Source: Geothrix sp.
GTDB taxonomy: Bacteria > Acidobacteriota > Holophagae > Holophagales > Holophagaceae
Assembly: GCF_030219325.1 (NCBI RefSeq)
Contig: NZ_CP126625.1
Location: 980,857 to 1,044,856 of the forward strand
Length of the DNA stretch: 64,000 nt
Direction: 5' to 3'
Numbering within the stretch: the first letter of the stretch is position 1; each line of letters starts with the position of its first letter. The notes under the pieces are model-generated. The model saw only the letters and a list, made by a program, of their open reading frames with translations. It did not search any database and was not told the origin of the DNA. The position numbers and the translations under genes were made by a program. Shown piece by piece: positions 14,435 through 23,035 of the stretch.

Positions 14435-14626
14435 GGTCGACCCCCTGAGAGCGCCGCTGGGCGCGGTCCGAACCTCTATTCTACATCCCGGCGGGGCTGG
14501 GGCGGCGCTCCCTTCCCGGTGCTCCGGCCCGGCGGAACGGGCCAGGCGGGAGATGCCCGGGTCGGCTTTGACTCAACCTCTGGGCCCGCCGGCCGATGGA
14601 GGGGGAAGGCCGGGGGGTTGGAACGG

Positions 14627-15835
14627 ATGGCGATCAAGCGGGTGCGGGTGGATCAACTCAAGCCGGGCATGTACATCCACGACCTGAACTGTGGCTGGCT
14701 GCAGCACGGGTTCCTCCGCCAGCAGTTCCTGCTCAAGTCCCTGGGCCAGATCGAGAAGATGCACCACCAGGGCATGCACGATGTCTACATCGACACCGGC
14801 AAGGGGGCGGACCTGCCCGGGGCGCCCACCGAGGCCGAGGTGCAGCAGGTCCTGCAGGAACAGCTGGAGGCCTCCGGGACCCAGAGGGCCATGCTTCCTA
14901 CCGCCCCTGTGCCCCAGCGGGAGGAGGCCGCCGCCGCCCAGCGCATCCTGGGCGAAGCGCAGGGCGTCGTGAAGGACATGATGCATGACATCCGCCTGGG
15001 CAAGCAGGTGGATCCGGCCAAGGCCATGCCCGTGGTGGACGAGATCAACGCCTCCATGCTGCGCAATCCCGGCGCTCTGCTGAGCCTCGGGCGCATCAAA
15101 CAGGCGGACACCTACACCTTCCAGCACTGTGTCAGCGTCTGCGCGCTCCTGGTGAGCTTCTCCCATGCCCTTGGCCTGGATGCCGAGGCGGTCCGCGAAG
15201 TCGGGCTGGGCGGCCTGCTGCACGATGTGGGCAAGATGAAGATCCCCAATGAGATCCTCAACAAGCCCGGGCGCCTCACGGAGGAGGAGTTCGCCGTCAT
15301 GAAGTCCCATGCGGCCCTCAGCCGCGAGCTGCTGCAGGGCACGCCGGGCATCTCGGAGACCGTGATCCGCATCGCCTCCGAGCACCACGAGAAGATGGGC
15401 GGGTGCGGGTACCCCAAGGGGCTCCGGGGGAACCAGATCTCCCAGGCGGGACGCATGGCCGCCATCGTGGATGTCTACGATGCCCTCACCTCGAACCGGG
15501 TCTACCACAAGGGGATGGAGCCCTCCGATGCCCTCAAGAAACTGCTGGAGTGGAGCGGCGACCACCTGGACGGCGATCTGGTGCAGCTCTTCATCCGGGC
15601 CCTGGGCATCTACCCCGTGGGCAGCCTGGTGCGCCTGTCGGACGGCAAGCTGGCCGTGGTGGTGGAACAGCAGGAGGATCTGCTGCGGCCCACGGTGCGC
15701 GTCGTGTACGATGCCGTCCGCGGCTATGGCCTCCCTCCCAGGGACCTGGATCTCCTGGCCTCCGACCACCACATCGAATCCTTCGAGGAGCCGGCGGAGT
15801 GGGATCTCAACCCCCTGGACTACCTCCGGGCCTAG
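14627..15835 (+). CDS. HD-GYP domain cyclic-di-GMP phosphodiesterase with N-terminal DUF3391
   Basis: 402 residues. The N-terminal 60 residues (KRVRVDQLKPGMYIHDL) match DUF3391, which often precedes HD-GYP. The HD-GYP core has HDVGK at 199-203, HHEKMGGCGYP ending at GYP 261-263, and IVDVYDALTSNRVYHKG. Such enzymes linearise cyclic di-GMP to pGpG or GMP. The usual acidic residue just before the glycine of the GYP stretch is Gly here (MGGCGYP), within known variation. ATG 14627 is chosen because family sequence begins there; the frame is open far upstream only as an antisense shadow of acnB. Confidence 0.93.
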   Translation: MAIKRVRVDQLKPGMYIHDLNCGWLQHGFLRQQFLLKSLGQIEKMHHQGMHDVYIDTGKGADLPGAPTEAEVQQVLQEQLEASGTQRAMLPTAPVPQREEAAAAQRILGEAQGVVKDMMHDIRLGKQVDPAKAMPVVDEINASMLRNPGALLSLGRIKQADTYTFQHCVSVCALLVSFSHALGLDAEAVREVGLGGLLHDVGKMKIPNEILNKPGRLTEEEFAVMKSHAALSRELLQGTPGISETVIRIASEHHEKMGGCGYPKGLRGNQISQAGRMAAIVDVYDALTSNRVYHKGMEPSDALKKLLEWSGDHLDGDLVQLFIRALGIYPVGSLVRLSDGKLAVVVEQQEDLLRPTVRVVYDAVRGYGLPPRDLDLLASDHHIESFEEPAEWDLNPLDYLRA

Positions 15836-15865
15836 CGACCACGACCCGCCGGGGCACACCGGGGG

Positions 15866-18112
15866 TCAATGGGCGGTCAGCCCCCGGATCAGGGTCAGCA
15901 GATCGTCGATGGCAAAGGGTTTGTTCAGCAGGTGGGCCCGGGCATCCGCGGCGAAGGGCGTCTGGAAGGCCTCCAGGGACTGCCCGCTGGCGAGGATGAA
16001 CGGAACCCGCGAGCCCGTCGCGCGGATCCGCTGGAACAGCTCCATGCCTGTGCAGCCGGGCATGCGCTGATCACTGAGCACCAGATCGAAGGCCTGGATC
16101 TGGAAGGCCTCCCAGGCCCGGTCTCCGGAGGCGGCCCGGCTCACGTGGGCTCCGGCCGCGACCAGGGCGCTCTCCAGCATGTCGAGGAGGAAGATCTCGT
16201 CCTCGGCCACGAGGATCCGCAATCCCAGGAGGGATTCGATGGGGTTCTTCCCAGAGTGCCGTGGGGCGCTGTCCGCGCCTCCGCATTCAGCCAAGGGGAA
16301 GCTCAGCGTGAACCGGGTTCCGGTGCCCACTTGGCTGTCCACGGCGATCGTTCCTCCGTGGGTCTGGACGATCCCATGCACCATGGAGAGCCCGAGCCCC
16401 GTGCCCTGGCCCACAGCCTTGGTGGTGAAGAACGGTTCGAAGATGCGGGGGAGGGCCTCTCCAGGGATGCCCTGGCCTGTGTCCTCCACCTCGAGTTCGA
16501 TGCGTCCTTCCCTGGTCCGACGGGTCCGCAGGGTGAGCTGTCCCCCCTGGGGCATGGCGTCCCGAGCATTGACGGCCAGGTTCATGAGCACTTGTTCCAG
16601 CTGCAGGTGGTCGCCCTTGATGGGGGCTGGCCCGGACGCCAGGTCGGTGTTGACCTGGATGAGCCCCCCCAGGATGCAACCCAGCAGGTCCGCGGTGGCC
16701 GCCACCAGCTCGTGGAGGTCCATGGGGCGAAGGTCCGGGTCGCCATGGCGGCTGAAGGCGAGCAGGGTCCGGGTGGTCCGCGCACAGCTGGTGGCCGAGG
16801 ACTCCGCCAGGATGAGCCGTTGCTGCGCGGGGTGCCCGTCCGGAAGCGTCTCCCGGACCAGGTGCATCTGGCCGAGGATGGCGCTGAGGTGGTTGTTCAC
16901 GTCGTGGGCGATGCCGCCGGCAAGGGTGCCCAGGGTCTCCAGCCGTTGGCTGTGCTGGAGCTGCTCCTGCAGGGCGTGCCGCTCCCGGATTTCGGCGTGG
17001 GCCCACTGCAGGGCCTGACCCACGACCTGGAACTCGAGGACCTCGTTCGAGGGCCGGTGCGGAGCGACGCCCGCGCCGACCTCTCCCGCCGCGTTGGCGA
17101 GGTCCTGGATGTCGTCCGAGAGCCTCCGTCCCACCCGGAGGCCCCAGAGAATGGGCAGCAGCATCACCACGAAGGCGGCCGCCGTGAATCCCAGCAGCTT
17201 CCCCTGGGCCGTGGCGAGCAGGTCCGCTTCAGGGATGGCGAGGACCATGTGCCACTGGGACCCCGGGTGGCGGGGGAGTTCGCTCCGCAGGATGCGGTGG
17301 CGCAGCCCGCCGAGGAGGGCCGAGGTCGAGCCGGGCGGTGGCAGGGCCACCATGGCCTGGGAGCCATGGGCATCCGAGAGCACTTGGCCCTCCTGGTCGA
17401 GGAGCCAGAGCCGGCTGCCCTGGGTCGGCCGGAGCAGCTCGAGGAAGCCCTGGAGATCCTCGGCCACAAGATCGAGCCCCAACGCGCCTTCCAGCGGCTT
17501 TCCAGGTCTCCTCAAGGGCACGAGCCAGGTCATGACAAGCCGGTTTTCCGGAGGGCCCAGGCGATAGGGCACAGACCAACGGGGCGTCTCGAGCCCGCGG
17601 GCTTCCCGGTACCATGGCCGGCTCCTGGGATCGTAGCTGTCCAAGTCACGGTAGGTCCCGGGCGCTGGGGGCTCGAGGCCCAGGGCCCCGGCCTTCTGCC
17701 AGCCCAGCTGGAAGCTGCCACCGGGGACTCTCCGGATCACCCGGCCATGCCAACCATCCGTGCCCTGCATGAGGAGGAGGGAATGCCCCTGCTCATCCAG
17801 GAAATTGAGCAGGCGGAAATCATCCTGGCTGTGCAGCCAGGGCATGAGCAGCGAGGCGTTGGCTTCGGGAGCGTCGAATGGGAGCCTCCCCTGGGTCCAA
17901 TAGCTGTGAACGAGGGAGCCACCTCGCTCCACCTCCGTCAGGCGCTGGTCCATGGCCTGGACCGCGATGCGCAGCCGGGCCTCGCCATCGCGCTGGGCCT
18001 GTCCAAGCAGGAGGGTCCGGGATCCCCACCAGACCAGCCCGAGGAGGATGGCCACGAGGGGAATTTGGATGCTCAGCAGCTGGCGGGCGAGGAGGCGGCG
18101 AAGAGGGGTCAT
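15866..18112 (-). CDS. Membrane hybrid histidine kinase: Cache sensor, HisKA, HATPase, REC
   Basis: 748 residues. Two transmembrane segments (about 13-35 and 310-332) bracket a periplasmic Cache-type sensor with the typical DPRSRPWYREA stretch. Then follow a short HAMP-like linker, the HisKA box GGIAHDVNNH with His403, a HATPase (DTGQGI, GTGLGLS) and a receiver with AEDE, Asp681 in SDQRMP and the lysine of LNKPF. It probably senses a small extracellular molecule. No response-regulator gene adjoins it, so the attached receiver may be the immediate target. It converges with the HD-GYP gene, leaving 30 bases between the stops. Confidence 0.93.
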   Translation of the reverse strand: MTPLRRLLARQLLSIQIPLVAILLGLVWWGSRTLLLGQAQRDGEARLRIAVQAMDQRLTEVERGGSLVHSYWTQGRLPFDAPEANASLLMPWLHSQDDFRLLNFLDEQGHSLLLMQGTDGWHGRVIRRVPGGSFQLGWQKAGALGLEPPAPGTYRDLDSYDPRSRPWYREARGLETPRWSVPYRLGPPENRLVMTWLVPLRRPGKPLEGALGLDLVAEDLQGFLELLRPTQGSRLWLLDQEGQVLSDAHGSQAMVALPPPGSTSALLGGLRHRILRSELPRHPGSQWHMVLAIPEADLLATAQGKLLGFTAAAFVVMLLPILWGLRVGRRLSDDIQDLANAAGEVGAGVAPHRPSNEVLEFQVVGQALQWAHAEIRERHALQEQLQHSQRLETLGTLAGGIAHDVNNHLSAILGQMHLVRETLPDGHPAQQRLILAESSATSCARTTRTLLAFSRHGDPDLRPMDLHELVAATADLLGCILGGLIQVNTDLASGPAPIKGDHLQLEQVLMNLAVNARDAMPQGGQLTLRTRRTREGRIELEVEDTGQGIPGEALPRIFEPFFTTKAVGQGTGLGLSMVHGIVQTHGGTIAVDSQVGTGTRFTLSFPLAECGGADSAPRHSGKNPIESLLGLRILVAEDEIFLLDMLESALVAAGAHVSRAASGDRAWEAFQIQAFDLVLSDQRMPGCTGMELFQRIRATGSRVPFILASGQSLEAFQTPFAADARAHLLNKPFAIDDLLTLIRGLTAH

Positions 18113-18223
18113 GCCCTGTCCAGGTGGGGGAAGCGGCGGTGGAATGACGAGGGTGGCTCTGGGCAGTCTAGAACACGCCCCCCGCGGCAGCCGAGGACGG
18201 CGGTCACAAGCTGGAATAGGCCC

Positions 18224-19921
18224 TCAGAAGCCGGCGGCCTGCCCATCCTTCCGCGACTCCGAGGCGCCGAAGTAGACCTTCTGTTTGGGATCCCAGCGGA
18301 TGGCCTGGTAGCCGCCGTAGCCGCCGAACAGCCAGCCCACGCCATGGCCACGGTTCATGAGCTCCCGCACGGTCTCGTAGGGGAAGCCGCTCTCCAGCTG
18401 GATGGTGCCGGGCAGTTTGCCCTTCTCTCCGGTGGGCTCTGGCGACCCGTCGTGGCTCATGCGCGGCGCATCGCCTGCCTCCTGGGCGTTCATGCCGAAA
18501 TCGATCATGTTCATCACGATCTGGGCGTGGCCGATGGGCTGGAACTCGCCGCCCATGACGCCGTAGCTGAGGAAGGGCTGGCCGTCCTTGGTGATGAAGC
18601 CCGGGATGATGGTGTGGAAGGGCCTCTTGCCGGGGGCGTAGGTGTTGGCGTTGCCCTCCTCCAGGTTGAACAGCTCGCCGCGGTCCTGGAGGCAGAAGCC
18701 CAGGTCGCCGGGCGTCATGCCGCTGCCCATGCCGCGGTAGTTGCTCTGGATGAGGCTCACCATGTTGCCTTCACCGTCGGCGGTGGTGAGGTAGATGGTG
18801 TCGCCCTCCTTCAGGGGTGGGTGGCCCGCTTCCAGCCGGCGCGCGGCGCGGTTCTCATCGATGAGGGCGCGGCGCTGGGTGGCGTAATCCTTCGAGAGCA
18901 GCCAGGACAGCGGCACCTTCATGAAGGGGGCATCGGCGTAGAACTTCGCCCGGTCCTCGAAGGTCAGCTTCTTGGCCTCGGTGAAGAGATGCACATGCTG
19001 CGGGCTGCCGAAGGGGATCTTCGAGAAATCGTAGCCCTCGAGGATGTTCAGCATCTGCAGGGCGGCGATGCCCTGGCCGTTGGGGGGCAGCTCCCACACG
19101 TCGTAGCCGCGGTAGTTCACGCTGACCGGCTCCACCCAGTCCGAGTGGTGGGCGGCCAGATCCTCATAGCTGAGGAAACCGCCCTGGGTCTTCATGTAGG
19201 CGTCGATCTTCCGGGCGATGTCGCCCTTGTAGAAGGCGTCCCGGCCCTCTTTGGCGACGGTTTCCAGCGTCTTAGCCAGTCGCGGGTTGCGGAAGACCTC
19301 GCCGCTCTTGGGGCCCCGCTTGCCGTCGACCGTGTAGGTCTCCAGGAAGCCCGGGAACTTGCCTAGTACCGGTACGCTGCGATCCCAGTAGTAGGCGATG
19401 AGTTCGGAGACCGGGAACCCTTCCTTGGCGTAGCGGATGGCCGGGGCCAGCACCTGGGCCATGGGGAGCTTGCCGAATTTCCGGTGCAGTTCGAACCAGC
19501 CATCCACGCAGCCGGGCACGCTCACGGGCAGGGGGCCATGGGGCGGGATGTGCTTGAGCCCCAGCTTCTTGAAGTGATCGAGGGTGAGGGATTTCGGCGA
19601 GCGGCCGCTGGCGTTGAGGCCATGCAGCTTCTTCGTCTTGGCGTCCCACACGATGGCGTAGAGGTCGCCGCCCATGCCGCTGCCCGTGGGCTCCATGAGG
19701 CCCAGGGCCGCGTCCGCCGCGATGGCCGCGTCGACGGCGGAGCCGCCCTGCTTCAGCACGTCCAGGGCGATCTGGGTGACGAGGGCCTGGCTGGTGCAGG
19801 CCATGCCGTGCTGGGCCGCCACTTCGGAGCGCGTGGCGAAAGCGCGGCCGGTGACGCGGTCGCCGGCCCGAACAGACAGGGCTGTGAAACCCAGGACGAG
19901 ACAGGCAGTCAGGAGGCGCAT
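18224..19921 (-). CDS. ggt: Gamma-glutamyltransferase (Ntn hydrolase), secreted
   Basis: 565 residues from the ATG at 19921, where GGAG precedes a clean signal peptide (MRLLTACLVLGFTALSVRAG). The family start is clear in GMACTSQALVTQIALDVLKQGGSAVDAAIA. The nucleophile expected at the self-cleavage site is Thr375 in GDTIYLTTAD; downstream SNYRGMGSGM forms the glycine-rich wall of the site. The enzyme removes or transfers gamma-glutamyl groups from glutathione and related peptides in the periplasm. The sequence is divergent around the nucleophile (SLIQSNY instead of the usual SLTTTLN), so substrate range may differ. It stands 111 bases upstream of the Cache kinase gene on the same strand. Confidence 0.9.
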   Translation of the reverse strand: MRLLTACLVLGFTALSVRAGDRVTGRAFATRSEVAAQHGMACTSQALVTQIALDVLKQGGSAVDAAIAADAALGLMEPTGSGMGGDLYAIVWDAKTKKLHGLNASGRSPKSLTLDHFKKLGLKHIPPHGPLPVSVPGCVDGWFELHRKFGKLPMAQVLAPAIRYAKEGFPVSELIAYYWDRSVPVLGKFPGFLETYTVDGKRGPKSGEVFRNPRLAKTLETVAKEGRDAFYKGDIARKIDAYMKTQGGFLSYEDLAAHHSDWVEPVSVNYRGYDVWELPPNGQGIAALQMLNILEGYDFSKIPFGSPQHVHLFTEAKKLTFEDRAKFYADAPFMKVPLSWLLSKDYATQRRALIDENRAARRLEAGHPPLKEGDTIYLTTADGEGNMVSLIQSNYRGMGSGMTPGDLGFCLQDRGELFNLEEGNANTYAPGKRPFHTIIPGFITKDGQPFLSYGVMGGEFQPIGHAQIVMNMIDFGMNAQEAGDAPRMSHDGSPEPTGEKGKLPGTIQLESGFPYETVRELMNRGHGVGWLFGGYGGYQAIRWDPKQKVYFGASESRKDGQAAGF

Positions 19922-20018
19922 GGGAGCTCCGGGGCGTGGTTCCATGTAACCACGGTTGCCTCGCATGATGAGGCTTCATTTTTGGCGCCAAGGGACCATG
20001 CTGGAGCCGAGGTGCCCC

Positions 20019-20504
20019 ATGTCCTTCGACGCTGTCACCCGGGAGTCCTTCCTCCGCCGCTACCGCCAGGGCGCCGCGCTGCTGCGGCAGGCCTGGAACG
20101 AAGTTCCCGCCGGGGCCCGGACCTGGCGCCCCGGCGAGGGCAAGTGGAGCGCCCACGAGGTGGTGATCCACTGCGCCGACTCGGAGACCTACGCGGCCAT
20201 CCGCATCCGGCTCCTGCTGGGGGAGGCCGAGCCCTTGGTCGTGGGCTACGACGAGACCGCCTGGGCGAAGCGCTTCGACTACCACGCCTCGGATCCCGAG
20301 CTGGCCCTGCACCTGGTGGAGACCGCACGCGCCCACACGGCCGCCATGCTCGACCGGCTGCCCGAGGAGGCCTGGGGCCGCATGGGCCGCCACACCCAGA
20401 GCGGACCCTATGGAACCGATGACTGGCTGCGGAGCTACGGGGAGCACCTGGAGATCCACGCGGCCCAGATCCGACGCAACCTCGCGGCCTGGCAGAACCG
20501 CTGA
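20019..20504 (+). CDS. DinB family protein (DinB/YfiT-like)
   Basis: 161 residues, a four-helix DinB-type protein. The putative metal triad is in SAHEVVIHCADSE (His) and HLEIHAAQI (two His four residues apart), with the helix-capping RTWRPGEGKWS before it. Related proteins are thiol-dependent transferases or hydrolases that use bacillithiol or mycothiol, but most members have no known substrate. ATG 20019 has a GAGG site; codons upstream in frame lack family sequence. It is the first of three plus-strand genes (DinB, tautomerase, NAT) that look like an operon for small-molecule detoxification; that role is inference. Confidence 0.85.
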   Translation: MSFDAVTRESFLRRYRQGAALLRQAWNEVPAGARTWRPGEGKWSAHEVVIHCADSETYAAIRIRLLLGEAEPLVVGYDETAWAKRFDYHASDPELALHLVETARAHTAAMLDRLPEEAWGRMGRHTQSGPYGTDDWLRSYGEHLEIHAAQIRRNLAAWQNR

Positions 20505-20517
20505 ATCTGGAGATCCC

Positions 20518-20898
20518 ATGCCCCTCGTCCGCATCTCCCACCGGTCCGGCGCCTCCGAAGCCTACCGGCAGGCCCTGTCCGACGGCATCCAGGAGGCGAT
20601 GGCAGGCACCGTCAACGTGCCTCCGGACGACCGTTTCCACATCCTCACCGAGCATGCGGCCGGCCTGATCTTCGATGCCCACTATCTGGGCATCGAGCGG
20701 ACGCCCGACTGGGTGGCCATCCAGATCACCCTGCGCCGGGGCCGGACCGTGGAAATGAAGCAGGCCCTCTACCGCCGCATCGCCGAGAACCTGGCCCGGA
20801 ATCCCGGTCTGCGCGCCGAGGACATCCTGGTCTGCCTGGTGGAGAACGACCTGGCGGACTGGTCCTTCGGCAATGGCGAAGCGCAGTATGTCCGCTGA
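20518..20898 (+). CDS. Tautomerase family protein (4-oxalocrotonate tautomerase superfamily)
   Basis: 126 residues, a two-unit tautomerase length. Translation begins MPLVRISH, which after Met removal gives the catalytic N-terminal proline of the superfamily and fixes the start at 20518 (GGAG eight bases before). The remainder (RFHILTEHAAGLIF, VAIQITLRRGRTVEMKQALY) fits the beta-alpha-beta fold. These enzymes ketonise enols or dehalogenate small acids; the substrate is unknown. It lies 13 bases after the DinB gene and overlaps the start of the N-acetyltransferase gene. Confidence 0.87.
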   Translation: MPLVRISHRSGASEAYRQALSDGIQEAMAGTVNVPPDDRFHILTEHAAGLIFDAHYLGIERTPDWVAIQITLRRGRTVEMKQALYRRIAENLARNPGLRAEDILVCLVENDLADWSFGNGEAQYVR

Positions 20899-21676
20899 GC
20901 TGGACCTGGGCGCCTACCTTCGGCGCATCGGCCTGAAGGAACCGCCCCTGGCGGATCTGGCGGGCCTGCGGGCGCTGCACCTTGCCCATGCCACGAGCAT
21001 TCCCTTCGAGAACCTGGACATCCAGCTGGGCCTGCCCATCCATCTCGACTTGACTTCGCTGCAGGCCAAGCTGGTTCGGCAGCGGCGAGGCGGCTACTGC
21101 TTCGAGCACAACACGCTGTTCCAGGCCGTGCTGAAGGCCACCGGGTTCGAGGTCATTTCCTGCGAGGCCCGGGTGCGGCTGGGGGCGCAAGTGCTGCTCC
21201 CCCGCACCCACATGCTGCTGCTGGTGCGGCTGGGCGGGAGCGACTGGCTGGCGGACGCGGGTTTCGGGGGCGAGGGCCTGCTTGGGCCGGTGCCCCTGGA
21301 CGGGGCGGCCCACGTGCAGTTCCTGAACACCTACCGGGTGGGCGAGGAGGGCGGTCTGCGCGTGCTCCAGTCCTTCCATCACGGCGCCTGGGAGGATCTC
21401 TACGCCTTCGAGCCCGCGCCGCGCTTCCCCATCGACTTCGAGCTGGCCAGCCACTACACCAGCACCCATCCCGACTCGCGCTTCATCAAGACGCTCACCG
21501 CCCAGCTGCCCGGGCCGGAGGTGCGTCGGATCCTCCGCAACCGCGCCTACGCCGAGCTGCGGGGCGATCAGGTGGCGGGCCGCGAGCTGGCGCCGGAGGA
21601 AGTGATCCCCATGCTGCGGGGGACCTTCGGGATCGACGTGCCCGAGGGGGCAAGGTTCCTGGCACTGGAGGGCTGA
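20888..21676 (+). CDS. Arylamine N-acetyltransferase (NAT family)
   Basis: 262 residues from the ATG at 20888; an ATG at 20873 is equally open and would add five residues. The catalytic triad is plain: Cys71 in RGGYCFEHN, His108 in RTHMLL and Asp123 in LADAGFGG. NAT enzymes move acetyl from acetyl-CoA to arylamines or hydrazines; some homologues act as amide synthases. The start overlaps the tautomerase gene by 11 bases, which supports coupled translation of the DinB-tautomerase-NAT group. Confidence 0.93.
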   Translation: MSAELDLGAYLRRIGLKEPPLADLAGLRALHLAHATSIPFENLDIQLGLPIHLDLTSLQAKLVRQRRGGYCFEHNTLFQAVLKATGFEVISCEARVRLGAQVLLPRTHMLLLVRLGGSDWLADAGFGGEGLLGPVPLDGAAHVQFLNTYRVGEEGGLRVLQSFHHGAWEDLYAFEPAPRFPIDFELASHYTSTHPDSRFIKTLTAQLPGPEVRRILRNRAYAELRGDQVAGRELAPEEVIPMLRGTFGIDVPEGARFLALEG

Positions 21677-21807
21677 ACCCCGCCACCCGCATGGCCGGGC
21701 CGGAAAGATGGCGGAATCCTTAAGAATCCAGCCATGCCCGTCGATGATGTCCCTGCAGGGCTGAGGCCAGGCAACCGGTCTCGTCGGACCGAGGAGGGGT
21801 CTTGGCA

Positions 21808-22995
21808 ATGTCTCCAGTGGCAGCGAGGCCTTCGGACCACCCGGCCGGTGGCATCCGGATGGTCGTCGGCGTCCTCCTCGTGGTGAACCTCCTGGTGCTG
21901 GCCTTCACCGTGGCGATCCTGCGGTGGCACCTTCACCGAGCGGAGGAGGATGCCGGCCGCACCGCCCAGAACCTGACCCAGGTGCTGGATCGCCAGCTGT
22001 CGGGCGACCTCCAGCGGATCGATCTGGCCCTCTTCGCCCTCCGGGGCGAGATGACCCGCCAGATGAGCACCGGGGGCATCCGGGACGCGGAACTGAACGC
22101 CTACATCGCCCGCCTCTTCACCCAGTTCCCGGAGCTGAGTTCCATCCGGACCGCGAATGCCGACGGACGCATCGACCACGGCATCGGCGTCCAGCCCGGC
22201 AGCGCCTTCAGCGTGGCGGACCGGGCCTACTTCGCCGAGGCCCAGCGGAACCCCAAGGCGGGCCTGCTGATCTCCGAGCCCGTGGTGGGGCGCATCAGCG
22301 GGCAGTGGGTGCTCATCTTCGCCCGGCGCGTCGAGCGTCCCGATGGCGGGTTCGCCGGCGTAGCCTACGCGGCCACCACCCTCGACCAGTTCACCCAGTC
22401 GATGTCGCGCATGGACCTCGGCCCCCACGGCACCGTGACCCTGCGGGGCGGACAGCTGGACATCTATGCCAAATACCCCGTGAACAAGGCCCTGGGAGAG
22501 GTGGTGGGGCGGCGGGACATCTCCCCCACCTTCCAGGCTCTGTTCCAGCAGGGACGCACCTCGGCCGTGTACAAGGCCCGGGGCGGTGTCGATGGCGTGG
22601 AACGGACCTTCGCCTTCGCCAAAATCGGGCAGCACCCGCTGTACCTCCATGTGGGGCTGGGCTCCGAGGACTACCTGACCCGGTGGCGGACCGTGTCGCG
22701 CTGGAGCTGGAGCCTCGCGGGGCTCTTCACCCTGCTCACTTCGGGCCTGGCCTGGCTGCTGCACCGGGCCTGGAAGCGGGAGCGGGAGCGGGCCCGGGAG
22801 GAGGTCCAGGAGCTGCGGGGCCTGCTGCCCATCTGTGCCAGCTGCAAGAAGATCCGGGATGACGAGGGGTACTGGAACCAGATCGAATCCTACGTGCAGG
22901 CCCACTCCGCGGCCACGTTCACCCATGGCATCTGTCCTGACTGCGTGACGAAGATGTATCCCGACCTGCCCGTGCGCCACCGTCCGAGGAGCTGA
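21808..22995 (+). CDS. Membrane Cache-domain protein with C-terminal Cys4 motif and no known output domain
   Basis: 395 residues. A transmembrane segment at about 18-37 and another at about 292-312 bracket a double-Cache periplasmic region (DRAYFAEAQRNPKAGLLIS, SEPVVGRISGQWV). The cytoplasmic part is only a short coiled stretch (RERERAREEVQEL) and a tail with Cys343, Cys346, Cys376 and Cys379 in LPICASCKK and HGICPDC. I know this tail as a recurring C-terminal motif of PAS, GAF and receiver proteins. Its function is undefined, and the spacing suggests a zinc site. No kinase, GGDEF, EAL or methyl-accepting domain is present. ATG 21808 is preferred over TTG 21802 because GAGGAGGGG lies 8 bases before it. 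Confidence 0.88.
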   Translation: MSPVAARPSDHPAGGIRMVVGVLLVVNLLVLAFTVAILRWHLHRAEEDAGRTAQNLTQVLDRQLSGDLQRIDLALFALRGEMTRQMSTGGIRDAELNAYIARLFTQFPELSSIRTANADGRIDHGIGVQPGSAFSVADRAYFAEAQRNPKAGLLISEPVVGRISGQWVLIFARRVERPDGGFAGVAYAATTLDQFTQSMSRMDLGPHGTVTLRGGQLDIYAKYPVNKALGEVVGRRDISPTFQALFQQGRTSAVYKARGGVDGVERTFAFAKIGQHPLYLHVGLGSEDYLTRWRTVSRWSWSLAGLFTLLTSGLAWLLHRAWKRERERAREEVQELRGLLPICASCKKIRDDEGYWNQIESYVQAHSAATFTHGICPDCVTKMYPDLPVRHRPRS

Positions 22996-23035
22996 CCTGT
23001 CGGGGAACCCATCGAACCAGTCTGGTCGATGGCCC

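Noticed and set aside
12293-14626. Plus-strand extension of the HD-GYP frame by 778 codons
   Set aside because: It is antisense to acnB. Family sequence begins only at 14627.
21720-21807. Riboswitch before the Cache-Cys4 gene (AGGCAACC resembles part of a SAM element)
   Set aside because: The core bases and pairing expected for SAM or cyclic di-GMP riboswitches are not found; only a weak hairpin near the ribosome site is seen.
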